A program made the translations under genes and the position numbers. The notes under the pieces were generated by a model. That model searched no databases. It saw only the letters and a program-made list of their open reading frames with translations, and was not told the DNA's origin. Positions 1 through 7,621 of a stretch of 64,000 nucleotides of DNA are shown piece after piece. The stretch lies in NCBI RefSeq assembly GCF_005876955.1, contig NZ_SSCL01000006.1, forward strand, positions 124,001 through 188,000. The letters run 5' to 3'. Origin of the DNA: Sinomonas gamaensis. GTDB taxonomy: Bacteria; Actinomycetota; Actinomycetes; Actinomycetales; Micrococcaceae. Positions within the stretch are counted from its first letter, which is position 1, and each line of letters begins with the position of its first letter.

Positions 1-950
1 CGGCGCACGCCGAAGTCGTCCTGCTGACGGGGCCGCGCGGCGCCGGGGTCGCCGGGATGCTCCCGGGCGTCACCGACCGGATGGTGTGGGACGCGCCGTG
101 GATCGCGAACCCCGCCCCCGAGGCCACCCCGCGCCACGTCCGACGCCTCGAGCGGCTCCTGGACCATGCCGCCGTGGACGAGGCGGTCATCCTGACGTCC
201 TTCCATCAGTCGTCGCTTCCGCTCGCCGTCGAGCTCCGCCTGTGCGGGGTCTCCCGCATTACCGCGCTCTCCGAGGACTACCCTGGGAGCCTCCTCGACG
301 TCCGGCTCACGAGCCGCGACCTCCCGTGGGAGCTGCACGAGGTCGAGCGGGCGCTCGGCATCGTGGCCGCCGCCGGCTTCGCGCTTCCTGCGGACGACGA
401 CGGACTGCCGGCCCTCCTGCCGCAGGCGCGGTCGTCGCTGCGCCCGGCTGGCGAGTACGTGGTGGTCCACCCGGGTGCCGACGCTCCGGCCCGCATGTGG
501 CCGGCCGAGCATTCGGCGCGGCTCGTGACCATGCTCGCCTCGGCGGGCTTCGGTGTGCTCGTGACGGGCACCGCCGCCGAGCGGGAGCTCACCGCGGCCG
601 TCGCGGGGGACCGCGGGATCGACCTCGGCGGAGCGACCGACCTGCGCGGACTGGTGGACCTGCTCTCGGGGGCGAGCGCCGTCGTCGCCGGCAACACAGG
701 ACCCGCGCACATAACCGCTGCGGTCCGGACCCCGGTGGTGAGCCTTTTCTCGCCCGTCGTCTCGCCCGGGACCTGGGCGCCGCGGGGTGCACCCGTCGTC
801 GTCCTCGGGGACCAGGCCGCAGCGTGCGCCGGCAGCCGCGCCCGGACGTGTCCGGTGCCGGGGCACCCATGCCTCGCGCAGGTCACGCCCGAGGCGGCGT
901 TCCACGCCGTGGAACAGCTGCTCGGCGTCCACCCGAAGGCGGTGGCCTGA
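1..950 (+). CDS. Glycosyltransferase family 9 (heptosyltransferase-like), 5' end outside window
   Basis: The reading frame is already open at base 3 and runs to TGA at 948-950, so the start codon lies upstream of the window; the first ATG (57) is internal. The visible part reads as a Rossmann-type GT9 protein: an early AEVVLLTGP strand, then VVVHPGADAPARMWPAEHSARL (the GT9 'hPGa...k.Wp...fa.l' motif, about residues 155-175), VLVTGTAAERELT, and VVAGNTGPAHITAAVRTPVVSLFSP, the donor-binding segment of ADP-heptose:LPS heptosyltransferases. It ends in a Cys-containing tail (ACAGSRARTCPVPGHPC) common in this family. The next gene starts inside the stop codon (TGATG), so the two are translationally coupled. 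GT9 is secure; heptose as donor is inferred from gmhA and hldE downstream. Confidence 0.85.
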   Translation, partial: AHAEVVLLTGPRGAGVAGMLPGVTDRMVWDAPWIANPAPEATPRHVRRLERLLDHAAVDEAVILTSFHQSSLPLAVELRLCGVSRITALSEDYPGSLLDVRLTSRDLPWELHEVERALGIVAAAGFALPADDDGLPALLPQARSSLRPAGEYVVVHPGADAPARMWPAEHSARLVTMLASAGFGVLVTGTAAERELTAAVAGDRGIDLGGATDLRGLVDLLSGASAVVAGNTGPAHITAAVRTPVVSLFSPVVSPGTWAPRGAPVVVLGDQAAACAGSRARTCPVPGHPCLAQVTPEAAFHAVEQLLGVHPKAVA

Positions 951-1948
951 TGCGCGTCCTCCTCTGGCACGTCCACGGCGGCTGGACCGATGCGTTCGTC
1001 CGCGGCAATCACGAATACCTCCTGCCCGTGGACGAGGGCCGCACCGGATGGGGCCTCGGCACGGGCGGGCGCGACTGGCCGTCCGCCGTCGAAGTCCCCG
1101 TCGAGGAGCTCGCGGGGCTAGCGGGGACCATCGACGCCGTCGTGCTCCAGCGCACCGACGAGGTGGACCGGGTCGCCGAGCTCACCGGGCTGAGGCCCGG
1201 ACAGGACGTTCCCGCAGTATTCGTGGAGCACAACACGCCCAAGGGCAGCGTCCCCGACACGCGGCACCCGCTCGCGGACCAGACCCAGATCCCGATCGTC
1301 CATGTGACGCACTTCAACGCCCTCATGTGGGACAGCGGCCAGGCCCCCGTTCACATCGTGGAGCACGGGGTCCGGGACCCGGGGCTCTGCTACACGGGCG
1401 AGCTCGAGCGGTTCGCCGTGGTGGTCAACGAGCCGGTGCGCCGGGGGAGGACTGCGGGGACGGATCTCCTCCCGCGGTTCGCCGACGTGGCGCCGCTCGA
1501 CGTGTTCGGCATGGGCGGCAGCGGTCTGCACGAGGCCACCGGAATCGGGCCGGACCGGCTCGAGTGGGTGGGCGACATCCCCACCGCCCGGCTCCACGCC
1601 GAGCTCGCCCGCCGTCGCGCCTATCTGCACCCCTTCCGGTGGACCTCGCTGGGTCTTGCGCTCATCGAGGCAATGCACGCGGGGCTCCCGGTGCTGGCGC
1701 TCGGCTCAACCGAGGCCTGGCGAGCGGTCCCGCAGGACGCCGGATGCGTGAGCACGAACCTCGACGATCTCATCGCGGCCGCCCGGCGGTTCGCCCGGAG
1801 CCCCGAGGCGGCCCGCGAGGCCGGGCTTGCCGCCCGCGAGGCGGCCTTGGCCCGCTACAGCCTGGGGCGCTTCCTCAGGGATTGGGACGACGTCCTGTCC
1901 GACGTCCGCGGGGGAGTGGTCTCCGCGGAGGTCTCCGGACACACATGA
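950..1948 (+). CDS. Glycosyltransferase, GT4-like
   Basis: A 332-residue protein whose ATG overlaps the stop of the preceding GT9 gene by one base. The C-terminal half has the GT-B acceptor/donor pattern: RRAYLHPFRWTSLGLALIEAMHAGLPVLAL, with the E-x7-E-like stretch of GT4 enzymes, followed by a helical tail (ARYSLGRFLRDWDDVL). The N-terminal half (MRVLLWHVHGGWTDAFVRGNHEYLLPV) looks like the Rossmann domain of actinobacterial glycosyltransferases. No signal peptide or membrane segment is seen, so it is probably cytosolic at the membrane face. It sits second in a run of sugar-transfer genes. Donor and acceptor are unknown. Many alternative frames are open here because of the GC content, but this frame has the family motifs. 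Confidence 0.8.
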   Translation: MRVLLWHVHGGWTDAFVRGNHEYLLPVDEGRTGWGLGTGGRDWPSAVEVPVEELAGLAGTIDAVVLQRTDEVDRVAELTGLRPGQDVPAVFVEHNTPKGSVPDTRHPLADQTQIPIVHVTHFNALMWDSGQAPVHIVEHGVRDPGLCYTGELERFAVVVNEPVRRGRTAGTDLLPRFADVAPLDVFGMGGSGLHEATGIGPDRLEWVGDIPTARLHAELARRRAYLHPFRWTSLGLALIEAMHAGLPVLALGSTEAWRAVPQDAGCVSTNLDDLIAAARRFARSPEAAREAGLAAREAALARYSLGRFLRDWDDVLSDVRGGVVSAEVSGHT

Positions 1949-2013
1949 CACCCAGCCGCTAGCCCGCCCGACTCGACCTGAGGCTCCGACCTTCCGTGAG
2001 GAGAAAGAACGCA

Positions 2014-3303
2014 ATGAAGATCTCGATGGTGTCCGAACACGCGAGTCCGCTCGCCGCGGTCGGCGGAGTGGACGCAGGCGGGCAGAACGTCCACGTTGCC
2101 GAGCTCTCCGCCGCGCTCGTGCGCCGCGGCCACGACGTCACGGTGTTCACGCGGCGCGACAGCGAGCGCCTCCATTGGGAGCAAGAGCTCCCCACCGGTG
2201 TCCGGCTCGTCAACGTCGACGCAGGCCCCGCCCATGCCGTGCCCAAGGACAAGCTCCTGCCCTACATGCCAGCCTTCGCCGAGCAGCTCGCAGGCTACTG
2301 GCGGGAGGAGCCGCCGCAGGTGGTGCACGGGCACTTCTGGATGTCCGGCATCGCCTGCATCGAGGCCGTCGGGAAGCTCCAGAAGGAGCTCCTGCCGCCT
2401 CCCGTCGTCGCCCAGACGTTCCACGCCCTCGGCGTCGTGAAGCGGCGCCACCAGGGGACCGACGATACGAGCCCGTCGGAGCGCGAGTTCCTCGAGCCGT
2501 GGGTGGCCCGCAGCGTGGACCGCGTGATCGCGACGTGCCCGGACGAGGCCTTCGAGCTCCGCCAGCTGGGCGTGAACCGCCGCCGCATCTCGATCGCTCC
2601 GTGCGGCGTGGACGTCGAAAAGTTCACCCCTGACGGCCCCGCTCGCCCACGCGGGCAGCGCCTGCGGCTCGCGGTGATCGGGCGGCTTGTTCCGCGCAAG
2701 GGAGTGGACGTCGTCGTCTCCGCGCTCGCGCTCCTCGCCGCCGCCGGCCACCGCGACATCGAACTGCTCGTCGCGGGCGGCACCACGGGCAAGGACCGCA
2801 TTGCCGCCGACCCCGAGGTCCGCCGCCTCCGCGACCTCGCCGACTCCCTCGGCGTGGGCGGGCAGGTGATCTTCACCGGCCAGGTGCCGCGTGCCGAGAT
2901 GCCGGAGCTGTTCCGGAGCGTCGACGTGGTGGTCTGCACTCCCTGGTACGAGCCGTTCGGGATCGTTCCGCTCGAGGCCATGGCATGCGGGGTGCCCGTG
3001 ATCGTTTCGGCCGTGGGCGGCCTCCAGGAGTCGGTCGTCGACGGCGTCACGGGGCTCCACGTTCCGCCCAAGCATCCCGCCGCGCTCGCCGACGCGATTG
3101 CGGCGTTGGCCGACGACCCTGCGCTGCGGGAGAAGTTCGGCGCCGCAGGCGTCGAACGGACCCGCACCCGCTACACCTGGGACCGGGTGGCGGCCGAGAC
3201 CGAACGCATCTACCGGGCCATGAGGGACCACTGGGAACAGCCCGAGGCGGACGTGGCGGCATCCCGGAGCCGTCTTCGCCGCGTCGGAGAGGGGGCACGA
3301 TGA
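2014..3303 (+). CDS. Glycosyltransferase family 4
   Basis: The ATG at 2014 is preceded by GTGAGGAGA (1996-2004), a good ribosome binding site; a longer in-frame start at 1996 would lie on that site and is rejected. The protein has about 429 residues. It begins MKISMVSEHASPLAAVGG followed by DAGGQNVHVAEL, the signature of SqdX/sucrose-phosphate-synthase-like GT4 enzymes. It continues with RRGHDVTVFTRRD, a central IAPCGVDVEKFTPDG, LAVIGRLVPRKGVDVVVSAL, and the donor-site segment PWYEPFGIVPLEAMACGVPV (E-x7-E). The gap of 65 bases from the previous gene holds no other gene. It is followed by gmhA with an ATGA overlap, so it probably shares its operon. The family is certain, the sugar is not. Confidence 0.88.
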   Translation: MKISMVSEHASPLAAVGGVDAGGQNVHVAELSAALVRRGHDVTVFTRRDSERLHWEQELPTGVRLVNVDAGPAHAVPKDKLLPYMPAFAEQLAGYWREEPPQVVHGHFWMSGIACIEAVGKLQKELLPPPVVAQTFHALGVVKRRHQGTDDTSPSEREFLEPWVARSVDRVIATCPDEAFELRQLGVNRRRISIAPCGVDVEKFTPDGPARPRGQRLRLAVIGRLVPRKGVDVVVSALALLAAAGHRDIELLVAGGTTGKDRIAADPEVRRLRDLADSLGVGGQVIFTGQVPRAEMPELFRSVDVVVCTPWYEPFGIVPLEAMACGVPVIVSAVGGLQESVVDGVTGLHVPPKHPAALADAIAALADDPALREKFGAAGVERTRTRYTWDRVAAETERIYRAMRDHWEQPEADVAASRSRLRRVGEGAR

Positions 3304-4031
3304 ATGCTCTGAACACCACGAAGACTTCCCGCCCTTTCCGGGAAACGGCAGCCCAGGCTGCCGTACCCGACGGAGGACTCGCCACTATCCGCTCCGGAGG
3401 ACCCCTCGCCCCAAGCGGGGTCCGCATGCTCCCGGACGATCTGCTCTCGCACGAGATATCCGCCCACATTGACGCGGCAGCGCAAGCCCTCGACTCGCTG
3501 CGCCGGCAGGCGGTCGTCCTCGCCCGCTGGGGGCGTGACCTGGCCCAGCACCTCGCCGCAGGCGGTCGCCTCCTGGCGGCGGGCAACGGCGGCTCCGCGG
3601 CCGAGGCGCAGCACCTCACCGCCGAGCTCGTGGGCCGGTACGACGGCGAACGCCGCCCGTTCTCGGCCATCGCCCTGCATGGCGATACCTCCGCGCTGAC
3701 CGCGATCGGCAACGACTACGGCTACGACGAGGTGTACGCGCGGCAGGTCCGCGCCCACGCCAGGCACGGCGACATCGTGCTGCTCCTCTCGACGAGCGGC
3801 AAGAGCCCCAATCTGGTGGCCGCGGCCCAGGCCGCCCACGAGGTGGGCGCGATCAGCTGGGCTCTGACCGGCCCCGGCCCGAATCCGCTCGCCGCCGCCG
3901 TCGATGACGCCGTGACGCTCGACGCGCGCAGCTGCCACGTCCAAGAGGCGCAGCTGATCGCCATCCACGCCCTGTGCGAGTGCTTCGACGCGTGCGTGAA
4001 GAACGACGAATCCATGCAGGGGGAGGACTGA
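3300..4031 (+). CDS. gmhA: D-sedoheptulose-7-phosphate isomerase (SIS domain)
   Basis: The ATG overlaps the preceding stop (ATGA at 3300-3303), giving 243 residues; the open frame upstream to 2985 is antisense-free shadow. After a poorly conserved N-terminal tail of about 40 residues comes a SIS domain: LLAAGNGGSAAEAQHLTAELVGRY, LHGDTSALTAIGNDYGYDEVYARQV, VLLLSTSGKSPNLVAAAQAA, and a C-terminal HVQEAQLIAIHALCE that carries the catalytic/metal His of GmhA. GmhA turns sedoheptulose 7-phosphate into D-glycero-D-manno-heptose 7-phosphate, the first step of ADP- or GDP-heptose synthesis. The direct neighbour downstream is an hldE-like gene, which supports the assignment. The N-terminal extension is longer than in E. 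coli GmhA. Confidence 0.88.
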   Translation: MNALNTTKTSRPFRETAAQAAVPDGGLATIRSGGPLAPSGVRMLPDDLLSHEISAHIDAAAQALDSLRRQAVVLARWGRDLAQHLAAGGRLLAAGNGGSAAEAQHLTAELVGRYDGERRPFSAIALHGDTSALTAIGNDYGYDEVYARQVRAHARHGDIVLLLSTSGKSPNLVAAAQAAHEVGAISWALTGPGPNPLAAAVDDAVTLDARSCHVQEAQLIAIHALCECFDACVKNDESMQGED

Positions 4032-4032
4032 G

Positions 4033-5412
4033 TTGAAGATTGCCGTGGTCGGGGACACCCTCCTCGACATCGACCTCACGGGCCACGCCGACAGGCTGTG
4101 CCCGGACGCCCCCGCGCCGGTCCTCGAGGTGGACCGCCGGCTTGAGCGGGCCGGGGGGGCCGGCCTCGTCGCGACGCTCCTCGCCGACGACGGGCATGAG
4201 GTGGAGCTCATCACCGCCCTCTCGGACGACGACGCCTCCGCCCGCCTCCGCGCGCTCCTCGGGCCGGTCCGCGTGCACGCCGCAGAGCTCGGCGGCCCCA
4301 CGCCGGTCAAGATGCGCCTCACCGCGAGCGGCCAGCGGATCGCGCGCGTAGACGAGGGCTGCGCCATGCCGCCCTTCCCCGTAGTCGAGCCAGGGCTCCT
4401 GGCCGCGCTCGAATCGGCGGACGCCATCGTTGTCGCTGATTACGGCCGGCGCTTCACGAGCGTCGCGACCGTCCGCGCGGCCCTCGAGAGGGCTGCCAAG
4501 CGGGTGCCGGTCGTGTGGGACCCCCACCCCCGCGGCACCCGGCCGACCGCGGGGGCGGCCGCAGTGACCCCGAATCTTTCCGAGCTGCTCACGTTCTCCG
4601 GCCGCGAGGTCGACGAGCCCGGAGCCGTGGCCGTCGCGGGAGATCGGCTCCGCCAGCGCTGGGGTGCCCAGGCCGTCGTCGTCACCCTCGGCGAACGCGG
4701 CGCTCTCGTGTGCGGCCCCGACGGGGACACCCATGTTGCCGTGCCGTCCGCTGGGCTCCGGATCGAGGACCCCTGCGGCGCCGGCGATCGCTTTGCGTCC
4801 TCGCTCGCCGTCGCGCTCGCGCAGGGCGAACCGCTGCGCTCGGCGACCGAGGCCGCCGTCGCGACCTCTGCGGCGTTCCTGGCAGCGGGCGGGGTCTCGG
4901 CGCTGCGTGTGGGCGGCGGGGCTGGCTTCGGGACTGCCGCCGACGCGGCCAGCTCCGACTCGCCGGCTGTCGCACTCGCCCGTCGGATCCGCGCGACGGG
5001 CGGGACAGTGGTCGCAGCCGGGGGATGCTTCGACCTGCTCCACGCCGGTCACCTGCACCTCCTCGAGGCGGCGCGGGCCCTCGGCGATTGCCTCATTGTG
5101 TGCCTCAACTCCGATGACTCCATCCGACGCCTCAAAGGGCCGCAGCGTCCCGTCATGAACGAGCACGACCGCGCTGAGCTGCTCATGGGCCTCAGCTGCG
5201 TGGACGCCGTGGAGATCTTCACCGAGGACACACCGGAGGAAGTGCTCAAGGCGCTGCGGCCCCACGTGTGGGTCAAGGGCGCAGACTACCGGCCCGACGA
5301 GCTCCCCGAGACCAAGCACTTGCGGTCCTGGGGCGGCGAAGTGGTCACCGTGCCGCTGCAGCCCGGGCGCTCGACGACGGGACTCGCCGCGGCGATAGCA
5401 AGCCTGGGCTGA
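4033..5412 (+). CDS. hldE: HldE-type bifunctional heptose-7-phosphate kinase / heptose-1-phosphate nucleotidyltransferase, copy 1
   Basis: TTG start at 4033, two bases after the gmhA stop, with GGGGGAGGA just upstream; 459 residues, close to E. coli HldE. Residues 1 to about 310 are a PfkB/ribokinase-type domain (VVGDTLLDIDL at the start, GAGDRF at 249-254 with the catalytic Asp). Residues about 325-459 are a nucleotidyltransferase with HAGH at 337-340, VCLNSDDSIRRLKGPQRPV and the ending STTGL. The usual GG-A-x-N motif of the kinase substrate site reads GGAGLVA at 41-47, with the Asn missing, unlike copy 2 at 7622. Kinase activity of this copy is therefore less certain. Known role of the family: phosphorylation at C1 and nucleotidyl transfer to heptose. 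Confidence 0.85.
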   Translation: MKIAVVGDTLLDIDLTGHADRLCPDAPAPVLEVDRRLERAGGAGLVATLLADDGHEVELITALSDDDASARLRALLGPVRVHAAELGGPTPVKMRLTASGQRIARVDEGCAMPPFPVVEPGLLAALESADAIVVADYGRRFTSVATVRAALERAAKRVPVVWDPHPRGTRPTAGAAAVTPNLSELLTFSGREVDEPGAVAVAGDRLRQRWGAQAVVVTLGERGALVCGPDGDTHVAVPSAGLRIEDPCGAGDRFASSLAVALAQGEPLRSATEAAVATSAAFLAAGGVSALRVGGGAGFGTAADAASSDSPAVALARRIRATGGTVVAAGGCFDLLHAGHLHLLEAARALGDCLIVCLNSDDSIRRLKGPQRPVMNEHDRAELLMGLSCVDAVEIFTEDTPEEVLKALRPHVWVKGADYRPDELPETKHLRSWGGEVVTVPLQPGRSTTGLAAAIASLG

Positions 5413-5481
5413 CAGAACCACGCTTGGGCAGAGAGAACCAGACAGCCCACAAACCACCAGAAACAACGGGAGGACTACCGA

Positions 5482-6231
5482 ATGACGCAGAGCATCGACA
5501 CGCGAGAGAACGTCGAGCAGAGGCTCGGACAGGACGCGAGCCACCCCCTCAAAGGGGCCCGAGTCCTGGTGACCGGAGGGGCTTCCGGTCTCGGCGCTGC
5601 CGTCGTCGAGGCCCTGACCGCTGAGGGCGCGCTGCCGATCGTCCTGGACCGCCAGTCCGTCGAGGCCCCGGCTCGGGGCTGGGTCGTGGACCTCTCGGAG
5701 CGCGAGGCGGCGGAGGCCGCCATCGCCCAGGCCGCAGAGGAGGCGGGCGGGATCGACGCGATCGTGTGCGCGGCGGGCATCGACCGCTGCGGCGAGCTCG
5801 ACGAGGTCCCCGCCGAGGAATGGGAGAAGGTCATCGCGGTGAACCTCATCGGCACCGCGGCCGTGGTGCGCGCGGCGCTCCCGCACCTCCTGCGGAGCCA
5901 CGGCCGAGTGGTGACGGTCGCCTCGACGCTGGGCCTCCGCGGCGCTGGCGGGGCCACCGCCTACTGCGCCTCCAAGTTCGGCGTCATCGGCTTCAGCCGG
6001 GCGCTGGCCGCTGAGCTCAAGGGGCGCGTCGGCGTCACAACCCTCATCCCGGGCGGGATGGACACCGCCTTCTTCGACGACCGCCCCGAGCAGTACAAGC
6101 CGCACGACCGCACGAATCTCAACCGGCCCTCCGACACCGCGCGCTCCGTCATCTTCGCGCTCTCCCAGCCGCGCGGCTGCGAGGTCCGCGAGCTGCTCGT
6201 GATGGGCTCGATGGAGGACTCCTGGCCGTAA
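5482..6231 (+). CDS. Short-chain dehydrogenase/reductase
   Basis: ATG at 5482 follows GGGAGGACTACCGA, a strong ribosome binding site; 249 residues, typical of classical SDRs. The cofactor motif TGGASGLGAAVVEAL lies at about residues 31-45, the NAG-type motif reads VCAAGIDRCGEL, and the active site is YCASKFGVIGFSRALAAEL (YxxxK). It continues the heptose cluster direction with a 69-base gap. It is not an HldD-type (extended SDR) epimerase, so it does not fill that missing step; it could oxidise or reduce a sugar intermediate. Substrate unknown. A long perfect hairpin follows the stop. Confidence 0.82.
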   Translation: MTQSIDTRENVEQRLGQDASHPLKGARVLVTGGASGLGAAVVEALTAEGALPIVLDRQSVEAPARGWVVDLSEREAAEAAIAQAAEEAGGIDAIVCAAGIDRCGELDEVPAEEWEKVIAVNLIGTAAVVRAALPHLLRSHGRVVTVASTLGLRGAGGATAYCASKFGVIGFSRALAAELKGRVGVTTLIPGGMDTAFFDDRPEQYKPHDRTNLNRPSDTARSVIFALSQPRGCEVRELLVMGSMEDSWP

Positions 6232-6245
6232 CCAAGCCCATCCAC

Positions 6246-6293
6246 TGCTCCGTAACTGTCGTTTTGGGCCCCCAAAACGACAGTTACGGAGCA
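6246..6293. terminator. Perfect 23-bp inverted repeat between convergent genes
   Basis: Left arm 6246-6268 and right arm 6271-6293 are exact reverse complements with only two bases (CC) between them. The arms contain AACTGTCGTTTTGGG and its complement, so a T-run (GTTTTG) lies on each strand. It sits between the SDR gene ending at 6231 (+) and the GT9 gene ending at 6316 (-), a natural place for a bidirectional terminator. The length and perfection are unusual and could also mean a dispersed palindromic repeat. Confidence 0.7.
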
Positions 6294-6315
6294 ATCGATG
6301 CTTAAGGGAGGGGTG

Positions 6316-7437
6316 TCAGTGACCCGCCAGGAGGTCGCGCGCGTCCGCGAGGACTGCCTCCGCGGGCACGGAGTCGACCCACGAGACCGAGTGGTCGCAG
6401 TGGCGCCCGAAGGGATTCGTGCCGTCCGCGCCGCACACGGGGCAGTCGGGTCGCCACGCGATCTGCACGCGATGCAGACGGCGCCCTTGCGGGCCCGCGT
6501 TGATGAGGTTGCCCACCCAGTACACGGATGCCGTCGGGGTGCCGAGGGCCTGCGCGAGGTGACGCGGACCGCTGTCGTTGGCGACGACGAGGTTCGCGGC
6601 GGCGAGCAGCCCCACGAGCCCGTTCACGCTGGTCCGGCCCGCTGCCGAGCTGATGAGCGCCTCAGGGTTCCCGGGGAGATTTCCCGCGAGCTGCACCGCC
6701 TTCTCGGCGATACCGTCCCCGAGTTCGCGCTCGCTCGGGTCGCCGACCACGAGGACCTGCCAGCCGTCCGCCGCGAGCTCGGCGGCGACGGCGGCGAAAC
6801 GCTCGGCCGGCCAGCGGCGCCTGGGGTCCGTGGCACCGGCGTGGACGACGACGAGCCCGCGGGCCCCGTCCAGGATCCACGGCCGCGCCGCCTCGGCGTC
6901 CGCGGCGATGGTCTCGACGCGCGGTTCAGTGACGACCGCGGGCGCGCCCGCCAGCTCGACAACCTCGAGCCAGCGGCTCGCCTCGCGCTGATAGTAGAGG
7001 TGGGGGAGCATGCGCTCGAGCGGCTCGGCGTCCGGTGTCGCGCAGCCCACCGTATGCCTCGCCTCGAGGGCGTTGACGAAACGATTCGAGTTCCGGCCCC
7101 CGCCGTGGAGCTGGAGGCCGAGGTCCACGCCGTCGGCCCGGAGCTTCTCGATGACCTCCATCGTCTCCTCGTGCTCGCGCCAGCCGCGCCCGTCGGGAGC
7201 CTTCGCGTCCGGGAACACCGGGACCACCACGAGCCGGTCCACCGGGCCGGGACGGCCCTCGAGCAGCGAGGCGAGCAGCGGCGTCGTCATCAGGACCTGC
7301 TCGGCGTCCGGGTAGGCGGCATCGAGTGCCTCGAGGGCGGGAAGGATGGACAGCAGGTCGCCGATGCCTCCTCCCCGCAGCACGGCGATCCGCCGGATGT
7401 CCTCGAATCTGTGGTTCGGCCTGCCGGCATCGGTCAC
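6316..7437 (-). CDS. Glycosyltransferase family 9 (ADP-heptose:acceptor heptosyltransferase-like)
   Basis: GTG start at 7437 with GGAGGGGG eight bases upstream; 373 residues. It begins IRRIAVLRGGGIGDLLSILPAL, the classic GT9 N-terminus. It continues with DLGLQLHGGGRNSNRFVNAL, VVVHAGATDPRRRWPAERFAAVA (about 196-218), VLVVGDPSERELGDGI and VVANDSGPRHLAQALGTPTASVYW, the ADP-heptose binding region. The end carries PDCPVCGADG and RHCDHSVSWVDSV, the Cys-rich tail often seen in bacterial GT9 members. It is divergent from the second hldE gene at 7622, with 184 bases between them. It is the second GT9 in the cluster, so the glycan may receive more than one heptose. Confidence 0.87.
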   Translation of the reverse strand: MTDAGRPNHRFEDIRRIAVLRGGGIGDLLSILPALEALDAAYPDAEQVLMTTPLLASLLEGRPGPVDRLVVVPVFPDAKAPDGRGWREHEETMEVIEKLRADGVDLGLQLHGGGRNSNRFVNALEARHTVGCATPDAEPLERMLPHLYYQREASRWLEVVELAGAPAVVTEPRVETIAADAEAARPWILDGARGLVVVHAGATDPRRRWPAERFAAVAAELAADGWQVLVVGDPSERELGDGIAEKAVQLAGNLPGNPEALISSAAGRTSVNGLVGLLAAANLVVANDSGPRHLAQALGTPTASVYWVGNLINAGPQGRRLHRVQIAWRPDCPVCGADGTNPFGRHCDHSVSWVDSVPAEAVLADARDLLAGH

Positions 7438-7621
7438 CGTGAAACCCCCTCCGGGTCGAAGCGCTCGTCAGGGAAGCGCTACCCCTCGCGCGACGGCGCG
7501 AAACCCCGCGCGAGCCCATGGTTGGCGCGGGTGCGCGTGGGTAACCCCACCTCGAACCCCGGGTCCCAGCGAGAACTGCCGGAACGTCGTCCAGAACTTC
7601 TAAAGCAAGGAGACACTGAGT

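Noticed and set aside
5482-6231. HldD-type heptose epimerase
   Set aside because: The protein is a 249-residue classical SDR, too short and without extended-SDR motifs.
3853-6294. Long minus-strand open frame of 813 codons
   Set aside because: It is antisense to hldE and the SDR gene, shows no family motif and arises because stops are rare in high-GC DNA.
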